Assembly (NCBI RefSeq): GCF_001610975.1
Contig: NZ_CP013342.1
Coordinates: 1,807,001 to 1,871,000 of the forward strand
Length of the DNA: 64,000 nucleotides
Direction of reading: 5' to 3'
Source of the DNA: Sphingopyxis terrae subsp. terrae NBRC 15098
Lineage (GTDB): Bacteria; Pseudomonadota; Alphaproteobacteria; Sphingomonadales; Sphingomonadaceae
The notes under the pieces were generated by a model that searched no databases, had not been told where the DNA came from, and saw only the letters and a list, made by a program, of their open reading frames with translations. Position numbers and translations under genes: made by a program. Positions 1 through 7,884 of the stretch are shown piece by piece. Each line of letters begins with the position of its first letter. Within the stretch, counting starts at the first letter, position 1.

Positions 1-56
1 CCTTACCATAGCGGGCGTCGCGGCAGGAACCGACCAAAGACCAGAGGATATGCGCG

Positions 57-1478
57 ATGCGGATTTCGGGCAGCACGAGCCGGCGTAAGAGCAAAAGGGT
101 GCCGCGCACGCTCGCGCTCCTCCTTGCAGCCGCCGTCGGCACCTGGGCCACCCCAGCGCTTTCCGCGCCCCGTCCCGATCCGATAGACTTGATCGTCGAC
201 CGGCAAATGGAATTGAACCACATTCCCGGCGTGGCGGTCGCGGTCGTCGAGCAGGGGCGGATCGTGAAGATCGCGGCCTATGGCACCGCCAATCTTGAAT
301 GGGATGCGCCGGTCGGGCTCGACACGCGGTTCCAGCTCGCTTCGGCAACCAAGATGTTTACCGGCATGCTGCTGATGCGGCTCGCCGAACAGGGCAAGCT
401 CGGTCTCGACGACCCCGTGACGCGCTGGCTTCCGGACGCGCCTGCCAGTTGGTCAGCCATCCGCGTCAGGCAATTGGCCGATCACACATCGGGGCTGGCT
501 GAGCAACGCGGCGCGACGCGCGATGCGACGCTTGAGAGCATTCTCACCACCACGATGGCCGCGCCGCTCGCTTATGTCCCGGGGAGCGAGGCGCGATATG
601 GATTTACAGATTTTACGGTACTGCGCGTCATATTGGAGAAAGCGGGCGGCGACAGCTTGCCGCGACTTTTGCACAAGCAGCTGTTCGAGCCGCTGGATAT
701 GCGCGCAACGGCATTCGCCAATGCGAGCGACGACGGCACCGTGCGCATCGGCGACCTGCTGCCGCGACGCGCCCAGATCTATGGTCTGCGCGACGACAGG
801 CTGACGACGAGCGATTTCTTCTTTGCACCGCAAGGATATGGCGCGGGCGGCCTCTATTCTTCAATCGAAGACCTCTCCAAGCTGTTCGCAGGTCTCGATG
901 CTGGGCGCGTGCTGAAACCGGAAAGCATCCGTGAGCTCGAGAAAGCGGCGACGTTGACCAACGGCCGCCGCGCGCCTTTCGGCCTGGGCTGGATCGCGCG
1001 CCCCTATCGCGGCGTCACGCTGGCGGGGCATAGCGGTGGGCCGGCGCTTGCCGACATCTGGCGCATCGAGGATCGCAAGCTGACGGTCATCGTGCTGACG
1101 AACCAGCAGGTCCTGCACCCGCTGATCGCAGAGGCGATCATCGACACCTTGTTGCCGCCATTGGCGCCGGAACCCGTAATCGCGGATGATCGCCCGGCGA
1201 TCGCGGCAAATATTCGCGTCGCGGTGACAAAGGCCGCAGCGGGCGATACCGGCGCGGCGGCGGCGTTCGCTCCGACCGGGCAGGATGCCGCATCGAGTAT
1301 CGTCTCGCCATTCGCGCGCGCGATGCTGCGCGGCATGGGCCCGCTGCGAACGGTGGAATTGCTGGAGGTCAAAGCGGACGGTGAGCGGCGGTACAGGCTC
1401 GCGTTCCAATATAAGGCGGTCGTCTGGACCGCATCCGCCGCTGCCGATGGAAGGCTGACGCGCTTTCGGCCCGAATAG
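57..1478 (+). CDS. Secreted serine hydrolase of the beta-lactamase class C / PBP4* family
   Basis: 473-residue protein with an N-terminal signal sequence: basic residues 9-17, then a hydrophobic stretch to about residue 36 ending in ALSA. The S12 nucleophile motif SxxK is seen as SATK at residues 96-99, and the third motif appears as GHSGG in the C-terminal half. The expected second motif (Y-x-N) is not clear; the best candidate is a Y-G-F sequence near residue 178, so substrate use may be unusual. S12 enzymes are periplasmic esterases, peptidases or beta-lactamases, and the exact substrate cannot be told from sequence. The chosen ATG follows an AGAGGA ribosome-binding site. The gene is convergent with the TonB-dependent receptor downstream. 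True beta-lactamase activity is possible but not supported over esterase or peptidase activity. Confidence 0.85.
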   Translation: MRISGSTSRRKSKRVPRTLALLLAAAVGTWATPALSAPRPDPIDLIVDRQMELNHIPGVAVAVVEQGRIVKIAAYGTANLEWDAPVGLDTRFQLASATKMFTGMLLMRLAEQGKLGLDDPVTRWLPDAPASWSAIRVRQLADHTSGLAEQRGATRDATLESILTTTMAAPLAYVPGSEARYGFTDFTVLRVILEKAGGDSLPRLLHKQLFEPLDMRATAFANASDDGTVRIGDLLPRRAQIYGLRDDRLTTSDFFFAPQGYGAGGLYSSIEDLSKLFAGLDAGRVLKPESIRELEKAATLTNGRRAPFGLGWIARPYRGVTLAGHSGGPALADIWRIEDRKLTVIVLTNQQVLHPLIAEAIIDTLLPPLAPEPVIADDRPAIAANIRVAVTKAAAGDTGAAAAFAPTGQDAASSIVSPFARAMLRGMGPLRTVELLEVKADGERRYRLAFQYKAVVWTASAAADGRLTRFRPE

Positions 1479-1558
1479 ACTGGCGAATTTATCTGCGCAC
1501 CCGGCGATTGATCAGAAAGACGTCGTTCCGGGCAAGACTATCGCCGCTAATTACGTGC

Positions 1559-1592
1559 AAAAAAAGGGGGGAGGCGATAAACGCCGCCCCCC
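1559..1592 (-). terminator. Rho-independent terminator of the TonB-dependent receptor gene
   Basis: Read on the minus strand, a GC-rich hairpin (six G paired with six C, one mismatch, then GGCG/CGCC, loop of five) is followed by seven T. It lies just after the receptor stop codon and within the gap to the convergent hydrolase. Confidence 0.85.
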
Positions 1593-1612
1593 AGCTGCTG
1601 GGTACCGAACTC

Positions 1613-4600
1613 CTAGAAGTCGAGTTTGGCGCCGATGCGGAAGTAGCGGCCCATGATGTTCGGGCCCGCCCACGCCGGGTTGTAACCGTAAATGCCATAG
1701 GCCGCGTTCGGATCGAACGGCGCCTTGGTGTCGAACAGATTCAGGACATTGGCATAGAGCGTGAATTTGTCGTTCACTTTTTGCGACGCGGTCAGATCGA
1801 CGTTCCAGATCGCCTTCGACTTGCACATCACCGGGCTTCCGTCGGGATAGGCCGCTGCACCCGCGTCTACCGCGCTTGCGCAATCGCCCGGCGTTGCGCC
1901 GAAATCGACTTGCGAGACGTGATAGCCGGCGGTGTAGTAGGCCGTTACCGAAACCGTCGTATTGCCGGACGCCAGCGTGTTCTGCCACGTGGCGCGCCAC
2001 TTGGGCGAACCTGAGCAGGACGTCGTGTTGCAGGGGCTGAGCGTCCCCTCGAACTTTTGCGGATCCTGGGCTTCGCCCGTCAGCGGATCGACCAGCGTCA
2101 GATGGTTCCTGTCGAGATAAGACGCCTCGAACGCGCTTGTCAGGCGCAGATTGTCGGTCAGGTCGAACCGTGCGTTGACGCCAAGATCGACACCCTGAAG
2201 TTCCTGCCGGTTGGCATTGGCATAAGAGGCAAGGATGGTGCCGATGTGCGGCAGCGCGCTGGGGTTTGCTTGGTCGACAACGCCGGGAGTCACGGTGAAG
2301 CCCGGAATATTCACTACCCCGTTGTTGGCGTAATAGGCAGCGATGACCGGGCCGATGTTGCTGACGCCGACGATCTGGTCGCGGACCTTGATCCGCCACA
2401 AATCGATCGTGAAACTCAGGTTCGGAATCGGCTCGAAAATTGCGCCAAGGGTGATATTCTCGGACCGTTCCGGGGACAGTTTCGGATTGCCGACGTTGGT
2501 CAGGCCCACCGAAAACGGCGAGGTGGCATAGGCGTTGTTGCCATGCGCGGCGCAGAATGCCGCATAGGTCGCACAGAAGGTGCCGCCGCCCTGCGATACG
2601 AAGCCGGTGGTCGGAGTACCGAAGGATTCGTTGAAGCTCGGAATGCGGAAGCCCTTTGACCAGGTGCCGCGCAGAGCGATCTGCGGGATCGGCGTGACCT
2701 TGACGCCCACCTTCGGCGAGAAATTGCTCTGTCCGGTAGAATAGCTGTCGTAGCGTCCCGACAGATTGACTTCGAGCTGATCGAGGATCGGCGCATTGAT
2801 TTCCCCGAAGCCGGAGAAGACGTTGCGGCTGCCCGATGTGCCGACGGCATTGATCACATAATAGCGATCATAGGGATGGGCGTCGTTCTGCGGATTGGCG
2901 CTGGGCGCATCGATCGATTCGTGACGATAGGCCAAGCCCAAAGCAGCTTCGAGCGTGCCGCCCGGCAATTCGAACAGCGAACGGGTGAGGTTGGCGGTGG
3001 CCTGCCACAGGTTCGATTCCGATCGCGTGATGTTCGTCGGCATGACATAATCCCACACCGCCTGCGAATTGGCTTCGGGATTGGCAAAGTTGAATGTCCC
3101 GCGCGCAACGACGTCCATGATCCGCTGCGGAATCGCATAGCCGTTCTGGACGCGGGTGAGCTGTACGTTAGACGCCGTGAATTCTGCCGAATAGCGCCAG
3201 CTGTCCCCGAAGGAACCCGACAGGCCGATCGCACCGCGCAGAGAACGCCCGGACGTTTCGTCGGTTGTTGGACGATCCGGCATGAACTGGATCTGGGCAG
3301 TCTGCCCCGCGCCCGCATAGGGGTTGTAAGGATTGAGCACACCATTGGCGGCGTTGCACCCGGTTCCCACGCCGTTGAGCGTACCGACGCCCGTGGGGCA
3401 GACATAGACGGGCGCGATCACATTATAGACAACCGCGCCGCTGCGTGGAACGGTCGGACGATCGGTCCAGCTGCGCGGTGCCGACGATGAGAAGGTATTG
3501 GTCTGATAGAAATTGCCCTGCGCGTAAAGCTGATGATCCTCGCCGAGGTTCGCTGTAAAGCGCGCTGTGAATCCATAGCGTTCAATATCGGGCTGCAGCA
3601 TCGAATATTGGCCCGTCGGATTATAGGTGCAGACACGGCCGTCGGCCGGCGCCGTCACCGCTTCGTCGACCTGCGCGGGTGTCACCTGGATGGTGTCCCA
3701 ACGTCCGCATCCCGCCGCCGGATTCAGATAGGCGAAGCGGCCGGAGCCGATGCTTGCCCCGTCGGTCGTCACGGGACGAACGGCGGCTACGCCCGGAACG
3801 GCCGAGAAGCCGTTGAAGTAGCCGTCGGGACTTACGCCATTCGGATTGAGGTTGGGCAGGCAGGAGCCCGCCGCGTTGCAGATTCTGCTCCAGTCGGAGG
3901 TGTTGTAGGGATAGCCGCGGTCGCGGGCCCATAGCGCATCCTGCTTCAGATATTCGCCGCTGACATAGACGTTGAAGCCCTGATCAGCGAGGCTGCCATA
4001 GCCATAGGTCGCGTCGAACCGGACCTCGCTCGCGTCGCCGCGCTGCGAAACACCGGCCGATCCATTGGCATGCAGGCCCTCGATCTGCTTTTTGGTGATG
4101 ACGTTGATGACGCCGGCGACCGCGTCAGCGCCATAGGTCGATGACGCGCCGTCGCGCAGGACTTCTATGCGCTCGATGACGGCGTTCGGAATCGTGTTGA
4201 GATCGACGAAATTGCGCTGGCCGTCGTCCGCGAGCGGATAAGGCGCCATTCGCAGTCCGTCGAACACACTGAGCGTCGATTGGACGGTCAGTCCGCGGAG
4301 CGCTACGGCATTGGCCCCGGCGGCAAAATTGTTCCCCGAGTTCCAGCCCTGCGTCATCGTGCCCGCATTGCCTGCGGTGACGCGCTGAAGGGCTTCGGCG
4401 ACGGTGTTGAAACCGCGCTGCTCGAGCGTTGTCGACGAGAGCACTGTAACCGGCGAGGGTGTTTCGGTGTTGGCGCGGCGAAACAGTGAACCCGTGACGA
4501 CGATTTCTTCGCCCGTCTCTGCCGCCTCGCCGACGCCGACAAGCTGCTCGGTTTGGGGCGATGGTGTATCGGCCGCCGGCTGGCTCTGGGCATAGGCTGG

Positions 4601-4693
4601 CGCCACAAAAAGCAAGCTGCTCGCCGGCAACAGAACGCAAGCAGCGCTTGAGCTGCCCAGCAAGCTGGCCATCATCATATTTCGTTTTTTCAT
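1613..4693 (-). CDS. TonB-dependent outer-membrane receptor
   Basis: About 1,026 residues. The start at 4693 gives a clean signal peptide (MKKRNMMM, hydrophobic core, AYAQ cleavage region) and has an AAGGGC-like ribosome-binding site; the frame is open further upstream but encodes no sensible N-terminus. After the signal, a TonB-box-like EEIVVTGS near residue 65 precedes a plug domain (ALRGL, VLRDGASSTYGADAVAGVINV) and a long 22-strand-type barrel ending in an aromatic-terminated beta strand (KLDF). The family imports siderophores, cobalamin, sugars or peptides across the outer membrane using TonB energy. The substrate is not evident here, and no dedicated enzyme gene is adjacent. Sphingomonads carry many paralogues of this large type. 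Confidence 0.93.
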   Translation of the reverse strand: MKKRNMMMASLLGSSSAACVLLPASSLLFVAPAYAQSQPAADTPSPQTEQLVGVGEAAETGEEIVVTGSLFRRANTETPSPVTVLSSTTLEQRGFNTVAEALQRVTAGNAGTMTQGWNSGNNFAAGANAVALRGLTVQSTLSVFDGLRMAPYPLADDGQRNFVDLNTIPNAVIERIEVLRDGASSTYGADAVAGVINVITKKQIEGLHANGSAGVSQRGDASEVRFDATYGYGSLADQGFNVYVSGEYLKQDALWARDRGYPYNTSDWSRICNAAGSCLPNLNPNGVSPDGYFNGFSAVPGVAAVRPVTTDGASIGSGRFAYLNPAAGCGRWDTIQVTPAQVDEAVTAPADGRVCTYNPTGQYSMLQPDIERYGFTARFTANLGEDHQLYAQGNFYQTNTFSSSAPRSWTDRPTVPRSGAVVYNVIAPVYVCPTGVGTLNGVGTGCNAANGVLNPYNPYAGAGQTAQIQFMPDRPTTDETSGRSLRGAIGLSGSFGDSWRYSAEFTASNVQLTRVQNGYAIPQRIMDVVARGTFNFANPEANSQAVWDYVMPTNITRSESNLWQATANLTRSLFELPGGTLEAALGLAYRHESIDAPSANPQNDAHPYDRYYVINAVGTSGSRNVFSGFGEINAPILDQLEVNLSGRYDSYSTGQSNFSPKVGVKVTPIPQIALRGTWSKGFRIPSFNESFGTPTTGFVSQGGGTFCATYAAFCAAHGNNAYATSPFSVGLTNVGNPKLSPERSENITLGAIFEPIPNLSFTIDLWRIKVRDQIVGVSNIGPVIAAYYANNGVVNIPGFTVTPGVVDQANPSALPHIGTILASYANANRQELQGVDLGVNARFDLTDNLRLTSAFEASYLDRNHLTLVDPLTGEAQDPQKFEGTLSPCNTTSCSGSPKWRATWQNTLASGNTTVSVTAYYTAGYHVSQVDFGATPGDCASAVDAGAAAYPDGSPVMCKSKAIWNVDLTASQKVNDKFTLYANVLNLFDTKAPFDPNAAYGIYGYNPAWAGPNIMGRYFRIGAKLDF

Positions 4694-5048
4694 AAGTTGC
4701 CCTTTTTCCCCGCCCTCCACCTGCGCACCTCTGAGCGTCGAGTGTTGGCGGGCCTCCTGAGTTGATGGCGCGGAAGGGGGCAGGGAGCATCGACAACCCA
4801 ACCCCGGGCAGCTTGGCGCAATCGCCTTGCCGTACCGCGCCCGTTTGCGGCAGGCCGCAGCGCGATTGGTAGGTCACGCCCGGCGAGGCACTCTATGAAA
4901 GCGACGGAAGTCGCCCGCGGTGCGACGGAGCCGTCTTTTGGGGCTCTGAGTTAAAGTCGGCAGTCGCGCGGCGGATTGAACGCCCTGGCGAGGCGCGGCG
5001 ACTGAGCCGCTCTCACGCCCGGCCTGGCCGGGCGGGATACCCACTAAT
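4694..5048. other. Intergenic region between the receptor and the ICE excision regulator
   Basis: About 355 bp with no convincing gene. It should hold the promoter of the receptor (leftward) and the upstream edge of the transfer region. No tRNA or attachment-site repeat was recognised. The only clear structure is the palindrome just to its right. Confidence 0.5.
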
Positions 5049-5064
5049 GGGCATATATATGCCC
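5049..5064. promoter_or_regulatory. Perfect 16-bp palindrome upstream of the fseA-like gene
   Basis: GGGCATATATATGCCC reads identically on both strands. It lies 63 bp before the chosen start of the excision-activator gene, where an operator or an extended promoter would sit. No regulator can be assigned from sequence. Confidence 0.5.
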
Positions 5065-5126
5065 CTGGCATGGAATTGGCCTTTGCCGCTCCAGCCCCGA
5101 ATCTGCTGGCTTGCGGGGAGGCGGTC

Positions 5127-5901
5127 ATGGCAGCGGCGAAAGAGGAAACGCATCGGCGACCGCGCCTCGACTTTCCCGGCTATGCCCAGGAATTTCTTCG
5201 TCGCAGCCCGGATTATTGCAGTCAGTACGCCCGCCTGATCGCGCAGCGCGACGCGCGGCCCGGGTCGCAGGAGGTGATGGCCCGGCGATGGGGACTTAGC
5301 TTTCCCGCTCGACCCCCGCGTGCCGGCCGTCGACGCGCCGGCCTTCTGGGACGCGGCGCTCTGCCCCTATGTCGTCATCCTCGGTGCGGCGCCTCCCGGT
5401 ATCCCGGCCACGTCGCGCTTCGATCCGGCCTGCTGGCCGCAACCGGCGCACCGGTATAGCGGGCCCGAAGGGACGCACCTGGTCCTTGGCGGCGGTGCAT
5501 CATTTTACCGGGTCTGGCTGCGCGGCGCTCGGCGGGATGGGCCGCTCGCCGCTATCGTCCCCTTCGATGCGATGACCGCGACGCGCCTCGCCGCTCTTAG
5601 CGATTTCGACCGGTGGCGGCGCGGCGCATCCGCGCCTGCCGCGGTCCCGCGTCCGACCGCTTACCAGGCGCAGCGGCTCGACCTTCTCCTCTCGATCCTC
5701 GACCTGCGGCAGGCCGCCAGGGCCACGAGCCACGCCATCGCCAGTCGGCTCGTTTACCCTCGGCTGGCTACCGGCCGCGGCGCGGTATGGAAGGCATCGC
5801 CCGAGCGCCGACGCACCCAGCGCCTGATCCGCGAGGCTGAGGCGCTCGCAGCCGGCGGCTACCGCGCTCTGCTTTCGGGCCGTGCGGTGCGACAAAAATA
5901 G
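5127..5901 (+). CDS. fseA: FseA-like ICE excision activator (DUF6499 + DUF2285), two frames needing a +1 shift
   Basis: The first frame starts at ATG 5127 behind a strong GGGAGG site. It encodes a DUF6499-type N-terminus (PGYAQEFLRRSPDY...QYARL, then MARRWGL) and, without a shift, ends at 5459. The DUF2285 half lies in the +1 frame (FPLDPRVPAVDAPAFW onward) and ends at 5901. The switch fits GGA CTT AGC at 5292-5300: skipping C5295 turns CTT into TTA, keeps Leu, and gives WGLAFPLDPRV, which continues the family sequence; the fusion is 257 residues. In Mesorhizobium ICEMlSymR7A, FseA is made by +1 programmed frameshifting and activates rdfS. Here the next gene is rdfS-like, which supports the call. 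A sequencing error or an inactivating indel is the alternative. Confidence 0.8.
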
Positions 5902-5928
5902 CCGCAGAATTCAGCCGCTCCCCCCAGC

Positions 5929-5948
5929 CTCATGCTTCACGCCATGAG
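5929..5948. promoter_or_regulatory. Short inverted repeat upstream of the rdfS-like gene
   Basis: CTCATG and CATGAG flank an 8-bp spacer in the 102-bp gap between the fseA-like and rdfS-like genes. In the ICEMlSymR7A model FseA acts on the rdfS promoter, so this is a candidate operator. It is only 6 bp per arm and could be chance. Confidence 0.25.
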
Positions 5949-6003
5949 CCGACACCGCCCGCCGGCCAGCGCTCTTCGATCCGGCGTCTGAAAGGAGCTT
6001 ACC

Positions 6004-6246
6004 ATGGCAACCCGCCACCCGCCGCGCTTTCTCACGACCCCCGAAGCCGCAAAACGCGTCGGCCTTTCGAATCGCACGATGGAGAAGCACCGCTGCTACG
6101 GAACCGGACCGGTCTTCCGCAAGGTTGGGGGGCGTGTGCTCTATGTGATCGAAGAACTCGACGCCTGGGTCGACCTTGGCCGCCGCACATCGACCTTCGA
6201 TCCCGGCATCAGCACGGTATATCCCGCGCGGAAGCGATCGCGCTGA
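6004..6246 (+). CDS. rdfS: RdfS-like excisionase / recombination directionality factor
   Basis: 80-residue helix-turn-helix protein of the MerR-like excisionase fold. FLTTPEAAKRVGLSNRTMEKHRCYGTGPVFRKVGG (about residues 10-44) is the classic excisionase pattern, with VLYVIEELDAWV as the wing. The start follows AAAGGAGC. In ICEs of the ICEMlSymR7A type, RdfS drives the integrase toward excision and is switched on by FseA, whose likely homologue is immediately upstream. The stop overlaps the traF start by one base, so it is the first gene of the transfer operon. No integrase is present in the window. Other HTH_17 proteins have similar sequences, so the specific name rests on context. Confidence 0.8.
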   Translation: MATRHPPRFLTTPEAAKRVGLSNRTMEKHRCYGTGPVFRKVGGRVLYVIEELDAWVDLGRRTSTFDPGISTVYPARKRSR

Positions 6247-6971
6247 TGTGCGGGCCTCCTTCTTTTCCATGTTCGATCCTGCTGTCGGACCGGAGGCGCG
6301 CGAACCGCGCGATGCTTGGCTCGAGCGCCGCGGCGGCGACGCTGTTCGGCGCGCTCTTTACCGCCATTTGCTGGCTGGAACCGGCGCCGCGTCTCCTCTG
6401 GAATGCAAGCGCCAGTGCCGCGGTAGGCCTCTACTGGATCCATGTCGGCGCAGCGCCCGAAACCGGCGACCTTGTCGCGATCGTGCCGCCGCCCGAGCTT
6501 GCGCGCTTCCTCGGCGCGCGCGGATATCTGCCGTCTGATGTGCCGCTTCTCAAGCGCGTCGCCGGACGCCCCGGCGCGCTCGTCTGCCGATCGGGCACCT
6601 TCGTGACGATCGACGGGGTGGGCGTCGCCCGCGCGCTGGCGCGCGACCGGGCGAACCGGCCGCTTCCCATCTGGACCGGATGCCGCACCGTCGCCCATGG
6701 CGAGATATTCCTGATCAACGCAGCGCGCGACAGTCTCGACAGCCGCTATTTCGGGCCGATCCCCGTCTCCGGGCTGATCGGCACGGCGCAGCCGCTCTTC
6801 ACCCGCGGTGCATCGAGCGACCCGCGCGCAGGCGCTCCTCGCGACTCCATCCCGCCCATCTTCCAATTTGGGGAAGCAATATCGAGCAGCTTCGAGCCAT
6901 TTGGCCGCCGGCGCGACGCGAGCAAGGCCGCCGCGCATCCCTCGCTTGCGCGCGGCGCCGCCGATCGATGA
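6246..6971 (+). CDS. traF: TraF-type conjugative S26 signal peptidase
   Basis: About 241 residues with one N-terminal membrane segment (residues 23-43). S26-family boxes are visible: the nucleophile box around Ser57 in SASAAVGLY, the lysine box PLLKRVAG with Lys103, and the D-S-x-D-S-R-Y-F-G-P box in the C-terminal half. In RP4 TraF matures and cyclises the TrbC pilin, and trbC lies downstream here. The start overlaps the rdfS stop (TGATG) and the stop overlaps the transglycosylase start (ATGA), so translation is coupled. The C-terminal 45 residues after the last box are poorly conserved and rich in Ala, Arg and Ser. Confidence 0.88.
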   Translation: MCGPPSFPCSILLSDRRRANRAMLGSSAAAATLFGALFTAICWLEPAPRLLWNASASAAVGLYWIHVGAAPETGDLVAIVPPPELARFLGARGYLPSDVPLLKRVAGRPGALVCRSGTFVTIDGVGVARALARDRANRPLPIWTGCRTVAHGEIFLINAARDSLDSRYFGPIPVSGLIGTAQPLFTRGASSDPRAGAPRDSIPPIFQFGEAISSSFEPFGRRRDASKAAAHPSLARGAADR

Positions 6972-7702
6972 CCGGCTCCACGGATCTTCGCGGCATCATT
7001 CTTGCGCGCGTCTTGGGCCGCGCCGCTCACGCGGGTGCCGCCGCAGCCGCGCTTGCCGCGCCAGTGCCGAGCATCGCGGCGGCAGCCGAAGCGCCGCTGC
7101 CTGTGCATCCTTACGCGGCCTCGGTGTCCGATGCGGCGCGGCGCTTCGGCATCCCCGAGGAATGGATCTGGCGCGTCATGCATGCCGAAAGCCGCGGCAA
7201 CCCACGCGCCGTCTCGCGAGCGGGCGCGAGGGGCCTGATGCAGATCATGCCCGCGACATGGGCGATGCTGACGGAAAGGCATCGTCTCGGGCCCGACCCC
7301 TTCGACGCCCGCGCCAATATCCACGCCGGCACGGCTTATCTGCGCGCGATGTGGGATCGCTATCACGACCTTCGGTTGATGCTCGCCGCCTATAATGCGG
7401 GTCCCGGGCGCGTCGACGCCTATGTCGCCGGGCGCCGGCAATTGCCCGCCGAAACCCTCGTCTATGTCGCAGCGATTGCGCCCGACCTCGAAGCCGGCTC
7501 GCCCGGTCGCCGCGCCGAAGCTCAGCTCCCCCCAGCGCCCGGTTGGCGCGGCGCCGATATTTTCGCTGTCCTCACGAGGGGCTTGGAGAATGACCCCGGC
7601 GCTGCATCGTCGCCCGGTTCGGACGCGCCGGGGGACGATGGCCGCGCGCCTGGCGCCGGTCCCGATCGGCTTTTCCCGCTGCGGTCACGAAAGGCTCGGT
7701 GA
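6968..7702 (+). CDS. Lytic transglycosylase of the conjugation apparatus (VirB1-like)
   Basis: 244 residues. After a hydrophobic Ala-rich N-terminus that looks like a signal sequence, the SLT domain spans about residues 50-160: catalytic Glu74 in HAESRGNPRAVS, the GLMQIMPATW motif, and AYNAGPGRVDAY. The enzyme would cut peptidoglycan locally so that the mating channel can cross the wall. It overlaps traF by 4 bp and the next small gene starts at its stop. The frame is open further upstream, but ATG 6968 is the start coupled to the traF stop. The C-terminal tail is low-complexity Pro/Gly/Asp. Confidence 0.9.
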   Translation: MTGSTDLRGIILARVLGRAAHAGAAAAALAAPVPSIAAAAEAPLPVHPYAASVSDAARRFGIPEEWIWRVMHAESRGNPRAVSRAGARGLMQIMPATWAMLTERHRLGPDPFDARANIHAGTAYLRAMWDRYHDLRLMLAAYNAGPGRVDAYVAGRRQLPAETLVYVAAIAPDLEAGSPGRRAEAQLPPAPGWRGADIFAVLTRGLENDPGAASSPGSDAPGDDGRAPGAGPDRLFPLRSRKAR

Positions 7703-7884
7703 TGGCCGATCGCGCAATCCACTCGCATTCGCGCGCGTCAATTCACCCGGTATTGGCGCGGCGCTCCTGCCGCCCTGGCGCTGCCCGGCGCAGCGCGCAG
7801 GGCGGCAAGACCGACGAAGCCATAGCCGCCGAGATCTATGGGGCCGATGACCGGCAACGGGCGGCAGCAAGGGAGCGGTCATGA
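7702..7884 (+). CDS. Small hypothetical protein in the transfer operon
   Basis: 60 residues, basic and serine-rich at the N-terminus, with a helical end (KTDEAIAAEIYGADDRQRAAARE). No family recognised. It is supported mainly by position: its start overlaps the transglycosylase stop (a GTG three bases earlier is also possible) and its stop overlaps the coupling-protein start by 4 bp, so it sits as a coupled gene between them. It could be a small partner of the coupling protein, but nothing in the sequence shows this. Confidence 0.5.
   Translation: MADRAIHSHSRASIHPVLARRSCRPGAARRSAQGGKTDEAIAAEIYGADDRQRAAARERS

Noticed and set aside
57..1478. Calling the first gene a beta-lactamase resistance gene
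   Set aside because: Only the SxxK and HSGG motifs are clear; the Y-x-N motif is atypical, and the broader S12 family contains many esterases and peptidases.
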